A DNA stretch of 64,000 bases from Pseudothauera lacus (lineage in GTDB: Bacteria; Pseudomonadota; Gammaproteobacteria; Burkholderiales; Rhodocyclaceae). Each line of letters begins with the position of its first letter. Position 1 is the stretch's first letter. A program made the translations under genes and the position numbers. The notes beneath the pieces were generated by a model that was not told where the DNA came from, ran no database searches, and saw only the letters and a program-made list of their open reading frames with translations. The stretch is from contig NZ_PZKC01000009.1 of NCBI RefSeq assembly GCF_003034845.1, forward strand, positions 98,703 through 162,702. Reading direction: 5' to 3'. Shown piece by piece: positions 57,064 through 64,000 of the stretch.

Positions 57064-57902
57064 ACTGGGCCATCGAACAACGCCCGCAGCCGCCCGGCAA
57101 GTGGGCCGCGCTGCTGCTCACGGTAGCCGTGCACTCGGCCCTGGCGGCGTTCCTGTTCTTCGGCCTGCGCTGGCAGAGCGAGACCCCCGGCAGTCTGGAG
57201 GTGACGCTGGTCAACGCCCCGGCGCCCACCCCCGCGCCGCGACCGCAGCCGGCACCGCGACCGCAGCCGCCCAAGCCGGTCGTGGAACCGCCGAAACCTG
57301 CCCCGCAACCACCCCGGCCCGCTCCCGAGCCCCCCAAGCCTGCACCCCAACCCGCCCCGCCGCCGGAAGTGGTGACGCGCGCCCCCGAGCCGCCGAAACC
57401 GGCCCCGCGTCCGCAGCCGCAACCGGAACCGCCCAAGCCCGAGCCGCCGAAACCCGAACCCCGCCCGCAACCGGCGCCGCCGCAGCCGCGGCCGGCACCT
57501 CAGCCCCAGCCGGCGCGCGACGACTACATGGAGCGCCTGCTCGCCGAAGAGGCCCAGCGTGCGGACATGGAGCGCGTGCTGCGCGAGAGCGAGGCGCGCG
57601 CCGCCGCCGCACGCTCGGCCGCCCAGCTCGACGCCTACCAAGCTGCCATCCGCGCCAAGGTGCGCGGCAACCTGCTGCCCCCGCCGGGCCTGCAAGGCAA
57701 CCCGGAGGCCATCTTCATGGTCGACCAGCTGCCTTCCGGCGAGGTGCTCAGCGTGCGCCTGCGCCGCTCCTCCGGCATCCCGGCCCTGGACGACGCCATC
57801 GAGCGCGCCATCCTGCGCTCCAGCCCCTTGCCGCTGCCCGAGAACCGCGCCTTGTTCCAGCGTACGCTCGAACTCAAGTTCAGACCTCTTGAGAACGACT
57901 GA
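57060..57902 (+). CDS. tolA: Tol-Pal system protein TolA (proline-rich spacer)
   Basis: Trans-periplasmic TolA, 280 residues against 421 in E. coli. The single membrane helix is at about 17-38 (ALLLTVAVHSALAAFLFFGL). Instead of a long helical domain II, residues about 55-157 are a proline-rich spacer of PKP, EPP and PQP units, followed by a short charged helix (ERLLAEEAQRADMERVL) and a TonB-like C-terminal domain ending KFRPLEND. The ATGA overlap with tolR and the following tolB confirm identity. Confidence 0.93.
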   Translation: MNWAIEQRPQPPGKWAALLLTVAVHSALAAFLFFGLRWQSETPGSLEVTLVNAPAPTPAPRPQPAPRPQPPKPVVEPPKPAPQPPRPAPEPPKPAPQPAPPPEVVTRAPEPPKPAPRPQPQPEPPKPEPPKPEPRPQPAPPQPRPAPQPQPARDDYMERLLAEEAQRADMERVLRESEARAAAARSAAQLDAYQAAIRAKVRGNLLPPPGLQGNPEAIFMVDQLPSGEVLSVRLRRSSGIPALDDAIERAILRSSPLPLPENRALFQRTLELKFRPLEND

Positions 57903-57940
57903 TCGCGACAGTTGATATAGAATTCAAAGCCATAGCCGCC

Positions 57941-59224
57941 ATGATCAAGCTCATTTCGACCCTTCGCCTCGTCCTCGCCAGCCTCCTTGCCGGCGTGGCC
58001 CTTGCCGCCCAGGCCCAGCTCAGCATCGAGATCACTGGTGCGGGCGCCACCCGCATGCCGGTGGTGGTGCCCATCTTCGAGAGCGAAAGCGCCCTGCCGC
58101 GCGGCATCACCGACGTCATCCGCGCCGACCTCGAACGCAGCGGCCTGTTCAGCATGGTGGACGTCGGCCCCATCGCCCTCTCCGCATCCACCGTGCCCGA
58201 TCTCGCCGGCTTCCGCAGCCGCGGTGCCGACGCCGTGCTCACCGGCACCGTGGTGGCCCTGCCCGGCGGCCTCTTCGAAGTGCGCTTCCGCCTCTACGAC
58301 GCCCAGCGCCAGACCGAGCTCGGCGGCCAGGCCCTGCGCATGGCGCCGCAGCAGAATCGCGCCACCGCGCACCGCATTGCCGATTTCGTGTACGAGAAGC
58401 TCACCGGCCAGCCCGGCTACTTCTCCACCCGCATCGCCTACGTGGTGAAGAGCGGCGCGCGCTTCGAACTGCAGATCGCCGACGCCGATGGCGAGAACCC
58501 GCAGGCCGCGCTGGTCTCGCGCGAGCCGATCATTTCGCCGTCGTGGGCGCCGGACGGCCAGCGCCTGGCCTACGTTTCCTTCGAAGCCAAGAAGCCGGTG
58601 GTGTACATCCACACCCTGGCCAGCGGACAGCGCCAGGTGGTGGCCAACTTCAAGGGCTCCAACTCCGCGCCGGCGTGGTCGCCGGACGGCCGCCAGCTTG
58701 CCGTGGTCCTGACCAAGGACGGCCTCTCCCAGCTCTATCTGATCAATGCCGACGGCTCCGGAGTACGCCGCGTCGCCTCCTCCAGCGGTATCGACACCGA
58801 GCCGGCCTTCTCGCCCGACGGCCAATGGATCTACTTCACCTCCGACCGCGGCGGCAGCCCGCAGATCTACCGCATCCCGGTGGCCGGCGGCAACGCCCAG
58901 CGCATCACCTTCGACGGCAGCTACAACGTCACCCCGCGCCCTTCGCCGGACGGCCGCAGCCTGGCCTACATCACCCGCCGCGACGGCCGCTTCCAGGTCG
59001 CCCTGCTTGATCTCAACTCGCGCCAGACCCTGGTGCTGACCGATTCAGGCCGTGACGAATCCCCCTCCTTCGCCCCCAACGGCCGCATGATCCTCTACGC
59101 CTCCGAGAGCGGTGGCCGCGGCGTGCTGGCGGCGGTGTCCGCCGACGGCCGGGTGCGCCAGCGCCTTTCGGTGCAGGCCGCCGACGTCCGCGAACCGGCC
59201 TGGGGGCCGCTGCCGCGCCCATGA
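57941..59224 (+). CDS. tolB: Tol-Pal system protein TolB
   Basis: Periplasmic protein of 427 residues that shuttles between Pal and TolA. The signal peptide ends near AAQAQ (residue 26). The N-terminal domain (to about 165) is followed by a beta-propeller whose repeats are visible as SPSWAPDGQRLAYVS, SAPAWSPDGRQLAVV, TEPAFSPDGQWIYFTSD, VTPRPSPDGRSLAYI and ESPSFAPNGRMILYA. It begins 38 bases after tolA. A TAGAAT lies in that gap, but no -35 is evident. Confidence 0.97.
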   Translation: MIKLISTLRLVLASLLAGVALAAQAQLSIEITGAGATRMPVVVPIFESESALPRGITDVIRADLERSGLFSMVDVGPIALSASTVPDLAGFRSRGADAVLTGTVVALPGGLFEVRFRLYDAQRQTELGGQALRMAPQQNRATAHRIADFVYEKLTGQPGYFSTRIAYVVKSGARFELQIADADGENPQAALVSREPIISPSWAPDGQRLAYVSFEAKKPVVYIHTLASGQRQVVANFKGSNSAPAWSPDGRQLAVVLTKDGLSQLYLINADGSGVRRVASSSGIDTEPAFSPDGQWIYFTSDRGGSPQIYRIPVAGGNAQRITFDGSYNVTPRPSPDGRSLAYITRRDGRFQVALLDLNSRQTLVLTDSGRDESPSFAPNGRMILYASESGGRGVLAAVSADGRVRQRLSVQAADVREPAWGPLPRP

Positions 59225-59294
59225 CGGTTTTTCCCGTAGCACCCTCACAGTCAACAACCATCCATCGTTCCAGACCGAACCGGAGATCCTTCAC

Positions 59295-59813
59295 ATGAAG
59301 AAGCTCGTCCTTCCCGCCCTGCTCGCCGCCCTGCTCGCTGCCTGCAGCAGCAGTGGCCCCACCGAACCGCAAGGTGCTGCCGTCGTCGACCGCAGCGGCG
59401 CCGGCGTCGCCACCGTGACCACCCCCGAAGTGAGCGGCGCGGGCATCGCCGCACTCACCGACCCCAACAACATCCTCTCCAAGCGCAGCGTGCATTTCGA
59501 TTTCGACCAGTTCGTAATCAAGCCCGAGTTCCGCCCGCTGGTCGAAGCCCACGCCCGCTTCCTGGTGCAGAACCCGCAGATGCGCATGCTCATCCAGGGC
59601 AACACCGACGAGCGCGGCAGCCGCGAGTACAACCTCGCCCTCGGTCAGAAGCGCGCCGACGCCATTCGCAGCGCCCTGACCATGCTCGGCGCCAGCGACG
59701 CACAGATCGAATCGGTCAGCCTCGGCGAAGAAAAGCCGCGCTGCACCGAGCGCACCGAAAACTGCTTCGCCGAGAACCGTCGCGGCGACATGCTCTACTC
59801 GGGCGAGTTCTGA
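59295..59813 (+). CDS. pal: Peptidoglycan-associated lipoprotein Pal
   Basis: Outer membrane lipoprotein of 172 residues that grips peptidoglycan through meso-diaminopimelate. The lipobox LAAC gives Cys17. The OmpA-like domain shows VHFDFDQFVIKPEFRPLVE and NTDERGSREYNLALGQKRA, containing the Asp and Arg of the DAP site. Its stop TGA overlaps the cpoB ATG (TGATG). Confidence 0.97.
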   Translation: MKKLVLPALLAALLAACSSSGPTEPQGAAVVDRSGAGVATVTTPEVSGAGIAALTDPNNILSKRSVHFDFDQFVIKPEFRPLVEAHARFLVQNPQMRMLIQGNTDERGSREYNLALGQKRADAIRSALTMLGASDAQIESVSLGEEKPRCTERTENCFAENRRGDMLYSGEF

Positions 59814-60526
59814 TGATGAGGGGCCTCGTACCGCTGGTAGCGCTGCTCGCGCTGCCGACCATGGCCTCCGCCCAGTTGTTCGGGGGCGGAGAGACCCAAC
59901 GTCAGGTCGCCGAGCTGCGCGAACAGGTCAACCAGCGGCTCGAGGCCACCAGCAGCGCGCAGTTCGAACTGGCCAGCCAGAACGAACTGCTGCGCGCCGA
60001 GGTCGCGCGCCTGCGCGGCCAGGTCGAAGTACTGATGCACGAGTTCGAACAACTGCGCGTGCGCCAGCGCGATTTCTACGTCGATCTCGACGACCGCCTG
60101 CGCCGCCTTGAGAATCCCGGCGGCGCCCAGGCCAGCGGCGGCGGCGGCGATCCCGCCACCGAAGCGGCCGAGTACGAAGCCGCGCTGAACCTGCTCAAGG
60201 GCGGACAGTTCCGCGAAGCGATGCTCGCCTTCGAGGCCTTCACCAGCGCCCACACCGCCAGCGCCTACCTGCCCAGTGCCTTCTTCTGGGCCGGCAACGC
60301 CGCCCTGCAGGCCAAGGAAGTTTCCGCTGCGGCCAATCACTTCAACACCGTGCTGGCACGCTGGCCTTCCGACACCGTCGCCGCCGACGCCATGCTAGGC
60401 CTGGCCAACAGCCAGCAGGCGCTGGGCGATGGCCGTGCCGCGCAGCGCACGCTGCAGGCCGTGGTCGAACGCTACCCCGACAGCACCGCCGCGCAGGCCG
60501 CCCGCCAGCGCCTGGGCATGCGCTGA
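59813..60526 (+). CDS. cpoB: Cell division coordinator CpoB (YbgF)
   Basis: Periplasmic protein of 237 residues that links Tol energy to PBP1B-driven wall synthesis at division. The signal peptide ends at MASAQ (about residue 20). An N-terminal coiled coil (about 27-105) is followed by three TPR-like repeats (YEAALNLLKGGQFREAMLAFE, then two more ending AAQAARQRLG, cited in parts). It has ATGs at 59813 and 59816; the first is in the pal overlap. Confidence 0.94.
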   Translation: MMRGLVPLVALLALPTMASAQLFGGGETQRQVAELREQVNQRLEATSSAQFELASQNELLRAEVARLRGQVEVLMHEFEQLRVRQRDFYVDLDDRLRRLENPGGAQASGGGGDPATEAAEYEAALNLLKGGQFREAMLAFEAFTSAHTASAYLPSAFFWAGNAALQAKEVSAAANHFNTVLARWPSDTVAADAMLGLANSQQALGDGRAAQRTLQAVVERYPDSTAAQAARQRLGMR

Positions 60527-60541
60527 GGCTCCGACGCCGAC

Positions 60542-61204
60542 ATGAATGCCCCGGACGGGCGCAGCCCGCGGCTGCGCCTGAGCGAGATCTTCGCCTCCAT
60601 ACAGGGTGAATCCACCCGCGTCGGCCTGCCGACGGTGTTCGTGCGCCTCACCGGCTGTCCGCTGCGTTGCGTGTGGTGCGACACCGAGTACGCCTTTCAG
60701 GGCGGCGAAACGCGCAGCATCGACGATATCGTCAACGCCGTCGCCACCTTCGGCCTGCGCCACGTCTGTGTCACCGGTGGCGAGCCACTGGCGCAGAAGG
60801 ACTGCCCCGCACTGCTGCGCGCGCTGTGCGACGCCGGCCATGCGGTATCGCTGGAGACCAGCGGCGCGCTCGACATTGGCGCGGTCGATGCGCGGGTCAG
60901 CCGCATCATGGACCTCAAGGCCCCGGGCTCCGGGGAGGCGGCGCGCAACCGCTGGGAGAACCTCGCCCTGCTGCGCCGTGGCGACGAGATCAAGATCGTC
61001 CTCGCCGGCGAGGACGATTACCGCTGGGCCTGTGAGCAGATCGCCGCCCACGATCTCGCCGCACGCTGCGAGGTGCTGCTGTCGCCGGTCGCCGGCCAGC
61101 TCGACCCCGCCAGCCTTGCCGAATGGATCGTCCGCGACCGCCTGCCGGTGCGCTTCCAGCTGCAGCTGCACAAGGTGCTGTGGGCCGACGCCCGCGGCAA
61201 ATAG
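60542..61204 (+). CDS. queE: 7-carboxy-7-deazaguanine synthase
   Basis: Radical SAM enzyme making 7-carboxy-7-deazaguanine, an early step to queuosine in tRNA. It has 220 residues. The cluster motif is CxxxCxxC (GCPLRCVWCD, near residues 39-47); IQGESTRVGLPTVFVRLTG and VTGGEPLAQKD fit QueE. It follows cpoB by 15 bases, the conserved tol-pal-que order, and precedes queC. Confidence 0.95.
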   Translation: MNAPDGRSPRLRLSEIFASIQGESTRVGLPTVFVRLTGCPLRCVWCDTEYAFQGGETRSIDDIVNAVATFGLRHVCVTGGEPLAQKDCPALLRALCDAGHAVSLETSGALDIGAVDARVSRIMDLKAPGSGEAARNRWENLALLRRGDEIKIVLAGEDDYRWACEQIAAHDLAARCEVLLSPVAGQLDPASLAEWIVRDRLPVRFQLQLHKVLWADARGK

Positions 61205-61297
61205 ACGGCATCCGGGCACGTCAGCGGAGGTCGGCGATGGTGCTTTCCGCTGCGGGATCACTAAAATGACGGCCTCGCCACCGCCACCTCTCCGCTC

Positions 61298-61990
61298 ATG
61301 AACGACACCCCGCGCGCCATCGTCCTGCTCTCCGGCGGCCTCGATTCCGCCACCTGCCTCGCCATCGCCCGCGACATGGGCTTCGAGTGCTACGCCCTGT
61401 CGGTGGCCTACGGCCAGCGCCACGTCGCCGAGCTGAGCGCCTCGCGGCGCGTCGCCGAAGCGCTCGGCGCCCGCGAACATCGCCTCGCGCGCGTCGAACT
61501 GGGCCAGTTCGGTGGTTCCGCGCTCACCGACGCCTCCATCCCGGTCCCCGAGGGTGAAGAAGTCAGCAGCGGCATCCCGGTGACCTACGTACCGGCGCGC
61601 AACACAGTGATGCTGTCGATCGCGCTGGCTTGGGCGGAGGTGCTGGGCGCCAACGACATCTTCGTCGGCGTCAACGCCGTCGACTACTCCGGCTACCCCG
61701 ACTGCCGCCCCGACTACATAGAAGCCTTCGAGCGCATGGCCAACCTCGCCACCAAGCGTGGCGTGGAAGGCGCCCGGCTGCGCATCCACGCCCCTCTGAT
61801 CGCCCTCAGCAAGGCCGAGATCATCACCCGCGGCAGCGCCCTCGGGGTCGATTACGGCCTCACCGTGACCTGCTACCAGGCCGATGACAGCGGGCGTGCC
61901 TGCGGACGCTGCGAGGCCTGCCGGCTGCGCCGCGCCGGTTTCGCCAGCGCCGGCATCGCCGACCCCACCGCCTACCAGACACTGCCCTGA
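61298..61990 (+). CDS. queC: 7-cyano-7-deazaguanine synthase
   Basis: ATP-dependent enzyme turning 7-carboxy-7-deazaguanine into preQ0 with ammonia. It has 230 residues. The PP-loop is [13 protein letters not shown] near residue 8; [16 protein letters not shown] and the zinc-binding cysteines [17 protein letters not shown] near residues 194-210 are typical. It acts directly after QueE in queuosine synthesis and is the last gene before a 392-base gap. Confidence 0.96.
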   Translation: MNDTPRAIVLLSGGLDSATCLAIARDMGFECYALSVAYGQRHVAELSASRRVAEALGAREHRLARVELGQFGGSALTDASIPVPEGEEVSSGIPVTYVPARNTVMLSIALAWAEVLGANDIFVGVNAVDYSGYPDCRPDYIEAFERMANLATKRGVEGARLRIHAPLIALSKAEIITRGSALGVDYGLTVTCYQADDSGRACGRCEACRLRRAGFASAGIADPTAYQTLP

Positions 61991-62020
61991 GAGGCCAGCG
62001 GCGCATCCCCGTGGCGCGGA

Positions 62021-62172
62021 TGCAGCTATTAACCCGGCAATCAAATACCGTTCGGGCTGAGCCTGTCGAAGCCCGGTCGGCACGAACGCCCTTCGACAAG
62101 GCTCTCCTGAGCGTAGCCGAAGGGCTCAGGACGAACGGTAGTGACTATTTCATTGCCGGGTTCATAGCTGCA
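62021..62172. repeat. MITE-like element with 27-base terminal inverted repeats
   Basis: A 152-base non-coding element whose ends are 27-base inverted repeats matching at 25 of 27 positions: TGCAGCTATTAACCCGGCAA (left, first 20 bases) against the complement of the right end, TGCAGCTATGAACCCGGCAA. The core contains further palindromic pieces (CCGTTCG/CGAACGG, CTGTCGAAG/CTTCGACA) like the dispersed GTCGAAGGGC-type repeats of many proteobacteria. No target duplication is obvious next to the ends. A truncated relative lies at 63795-63885 in the opposite orientation. Confidence 0.8.
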
Positions 62173-62320
62173 TTTCTCACACCGTCCCTACTGCGGGTGC
62201 CGATACGCTCGCCGTGGCAGGCCGTACTCCCTCGCGCCGCCTCGACGTAGTGTCAGCTGCGCCCTCGGCGCCGCTCGCTCCGTGCGGCGCACCACGACGG
62301 CGCCTCGACCCCCTCGCGAC

Positions 62321-62349
62321 GTGCCAGGGTGAGAAATACGGGCTAGAAT
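62321..62349 (+). promoter_or_regulatory. Candidate yedE promoter
   Basis: GTGCCA (62321-62326, four of six -35 bases), a 17-base spacer and TAGAAT (62344-62349) precede the yedE ATG at 62383 with a leader of roughly 25-30 bases. Confidence 0.45.
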
Positions 62350-62382
62350 CCGCCGCACTCCCCCATCGCGACTGCGCACACC

Positions 62383-63489
62383 ATGGACGAACACATCGTC
62401 GCCGCCTCCACCATCGCCTGGCTGGCCTTCGGCCTCGGGGCGGTGTTCGGCCTGATCGGCAACAAGACCAACTTCTGCACCATGGGCGCGGTCTCCGACA
62501 TCGTCAACATGGGTGACTGGACGCGCATGCGGATGTGGATGCTGGCCATCGCCGTGGCCATCTTCGGCACCGCCGCGCTGCAGTTCGCCGGCCTCTTCGA
62601 CGTCAGCCACTCCATCTACACCGGCAGCAAGCTGATCTGGTTCTCCAACATCCTCGGCGGCCTCGCCTTCGGCGTCGGCATGACGCTGGCCTCGGGTTGC
62701 GGCAGCAAGACCCTGATCCGCATCGGCGGCGGCAATCTCAAGTCGCTGGTGGTCTTCGTCTTCCTCGGGCTGGCGGCCTACATGACCATGCGCGGCCTGT
62801 TCGGCGTCTGGCGGGTGCGCTGGCTCGACAGCGTCGCCGTCGACCTCGACAGCGGCCAGGACATCCCCAGCCTGCTCGCCGCCGCCGGCATGGCGCCGGA
62901 CACCGCGCTGCTCGCCGCCGCCGGGATCATCGGCGGCGCCCTGCTCATCGCCGCCCTCGCCAGTCGCGAGAGCCGCAGTGCCGACGTCCTGCTCGGCGGC
63001 GTAGTGGTCGGCCTGGTGGTACTCGCCGGCTGGTACGTCTCCGGCCACATCGGCTACGTCGAGGAGCACCCCAACACCCTTGAGGAAGCCTTCATCGGCA
63101 CCAACAGCGGGCGCGCCGAATCCTTCACCTTCGTCGCCCCCATTGCCTACACGCTGGAGTTGCTGATGCTGTGGAGCGACACCAGCCGCATCGTCACCTT
63201 CGGCATCGCCAGCGCACTCGGCGTGATCGCCGGCTCGGCGCTCTACGCGCTGGCCACGCGCAGCTTCCGCATCGAGAGCTTTCGCGACCCCGCCGACCTC
63301 ATCCGCCACATCGTCGGCGCCATGCTGATGGGCTTCGGTGGCGTCACCGCCTTCGGCTGCACCGTCGGCCAGGGCATCACCGGCTTCTCCACCCTGGCGC
63401 TGGGCTCCATCCTCACCACCGTCGCGCTGATCGCCGGTGCGGCGATCACCATGAAGGTGCAGTACTGGCTGATGATGCGCGAAGGCTGA
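62383..63489 (+). CDS. yedE: YeeE/YedE-family sulfur-compound transporter
   Basis: Integral membrane protein of 368 residues with about ten hydrophobic segments in two halves. Conserved cysteines typical of the family appear in GNKTNFCTMGAVSD (Cys near 32), TLASGCGSKTLIRIGG and AFGCTVGQGITGFSTLALGS. Related proteins take up thiosulfate by relaying it between cysteines; others serve selenium metabolism. Substrate here is not proven. It is monocistronic, followed by a tRNA promoter. Confidence 0.9.
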   Translation: MDEHIVAASTIAWLAFGLGAVFGLIGNKTNFCTMGAVSDIVNMGDWTRMRMWMLAIAVAIFGTAALQFAGLFDVSHSIYTGSKLIWFSNILGGLAFGVGMTLASGCGSKTLIRIGGGNLKSLVVFVFLGLAAYMTMRGLFGVWRVRWLDSVAVDLDSGQDIPSLLAAAGMAPDTALLAAAGIIGGALLIAALASRESRSADVLLGGVVVGLVVLAGWYVSGHIGYVEEHPNTLEEAFIGTNSGRAESFTFVAPIAYTLELLMLWSDTSRIVTFGIASALGVIAGSALYALATRSFRIESFRDPADLIRHIVGAMLMGFGGVTAFGCTVGQGITGFSTLALGSILTTVALIAGAAITMKVQYWLMMREG

Positions 63490-63503
63490 GAGAAGGGCCT
63501 TGC

Positions 63504-63532
63504 TTGACGTGGGTGCGGGCTTCTTCTAGAAT
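63504..63532 (+). promoter_or_regulatory. tRNA-Lys promoter
   Basis: TTGACG (63504-63509), 17-base spacer, TAGAAT (63527-63532): a near-consensus sigma-70 promoter. It lies just upstream of the first tRNA-Lys, with a start expected near 63538. Confidence 0.85.
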
Positions 63533-63547
63533 GCGCCCCTCTTCGGC

Positions 63548-63623
63548 GGGTCGTTAGCTCAGTTGGTAGAGCAGCGGACTTTTAATCCGTTGGTCGCTGG
63601 TTCGAGCCCAGCACGGCCTACCA
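63548..63623 (+). tRNA. tRNA-Lys (anticodon UUU)
   Basis: 76-base cloverleaf with encoded CCA. Acceptor GGGTCGT pairs with ACGGCCT; the D-loop AGCTCAGTTGGTAGAGC and T-loop GGTTCGAGCCC are canonical; anticodon loop CTTTTAA gives anticodon TTT, reading AAA and AAG. Confidence 0.97.
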
Positions 63624-63661
63624 GCCGCTCTATCGTTCGGGTAGAATCCGGCAGAAGAAAC

Positions 63662-63737
<76 letters not shown>

Positions 63738-63744
63738 GATACCC

Positions 63745-63773
63745 AAAAGGCCAGCTCAACGAGCTGGCCTTTT
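63745..63773 (+). terminator. Rho-independent terminator of the tRNA-Lys operon
   Basis: Perfect 13-base stem AAAAGGCCAGCTC / GAGCTGGCCTTTT with a 3-base loop AAC, followed by the T-rich stem end, 7 bases after the second tRNA's CCA. Confidence 0.92.
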
Positions 63774-63794
63774 GCTTTGCAGGCGGGGATCGCT

Positions 63795-63885
63795 TGCACA
63801 GCTATTAACCCGGCAACGAAATACGCTATTCCGTTCGCCCTGAGCTTGTCGAAGGGCGTTCGTGCCGACTGGGCTTCGACAGGCT
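63795..63885. repeat. Truncated, oppositely oriented copy of the 62021 element
   Basis: It begins TGCACAGCTATTAACCCGGC, matching the element's terminus with a 2-base insertion. Read left to right it follows the reverse complement of the 62021-62172 copy, lacks about 24 internal bases, and matching stops after GGGCTTCGACAGGCT at 63885. The other terminal repeat is missing from the window. Confidence 0.75.
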
Positions 63886-64000
63886 TGTATGGTCTATACC
63901 GGCTCTTTTACTTCGTAGGAGGAAGGCGAGGAGCCGGGGTGGAGGGACATCGACTGGCATCGGCAGCGGGGCCGCTGACCGACTCCCTGAGACGTCTCCC

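Larger units (their letters stand above)
61991..62382. other. Intergenic region queC-yedE
   Basis: A 392-base stretch without a gene. It holds the inverted-repeat element at 62021-62172, described separately, then about 170 bases with nothing recognised, then a possible yedE promoter at 62321-62349. Short open frames here follow the repeat's palindromes and are not believed to be coding. Confidence 0.7.

Overview
The window is GC-rich, densely packed proteobacterial chromosome. Gene content and order (recA-recX, lptB-rpoN-hpf-ptsN-hprK, ybgC-tolQRAB-pal-cpoB-queE-queC, a cysI/DUF934/cysH/cysDN block beside a CysB-type regulator, hslVU, NfeD-slipin) fit a betaproteobacterium, most likely Rhodocyclales (Thauera/Azoarcus/Zoogloea-like). 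The assignment is inferred from gene content, not from a search. No prophage, CRISPR array, rRNA operon or recognisable transposase is present. Two related repeat elements lie near the right end, and a second kind of palindromic repeat splits cysD from cysN.

Layout. 1-445 (minus): start of a class II glutamine amidotransferase of the N-acetylglutaminylglutamine-amide type. 569-2524: thiL-pgpA-pncC. 2531-8162: SOS-type promoter, recA-recX, then lptB-rpoN-hpf-ptsN-hprK. 8334-9947: diguanylate cyclase response regulator. 10035-14143: ilvA, 5-FCL (minus), slt. 14154-17781 (minus): translationally coupled operon of a diacylglycerol-glucosyltransferase-like GT, an exported App1-type phosphatase and a membrane/helical-repeat protein. 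18032-22393: NDUFA9-like protein, cca, ovoA (ovothiol synthase). 22584-26896 (minus): RND pump without its own outer membrane channel. 26928-28836: YdjM-like membrane protein and a SIMPL-domain protein. 28840-34558 (minus): full tripartite RND efflux operon with a divergent TetR regulator (34736-35371). 35547-40585: TonB-dependent receptor, orphan periplasmic binding protein and membrane GGDEF/degenerate-EAL protein. 40636-47236: cysB (minus) and the sulfate assimilation genes. 47311-51105: S4 protein, NfeD, slipin and an unknown protein. 51120-55257 (minus): AEC transporter, hslU, hslV, STAS protein. 55501-61990: tol-pal and queuosine genes. 62383-63737: YedE transporter and two tRNA-Lys genes.

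How the genes work together. The cys block encodes ATP sulfurylase (CysDN), a [4Fe-4S]-type APS reductase (CysH) and a siroheme sulfite reductase (CysI), a direct APS route needing no APS kinase. The tol-pal block is complete. RpoN, EIIA-Ntr and HPr kinase form the usual nitrogen-PTS neighbourhood. The loci most worth experimental attention are the receptor/binding-protein/cyclase set at 35487-40585, which looks like a ligand-to-c-di-GMP sensing module and carries an FNR-like box; the glycolipid-type operon at 14154-17781; and the miniature inverted-repeat element at 62021-62172 with its truncated, oppositely oriented relative at 63795-63885.
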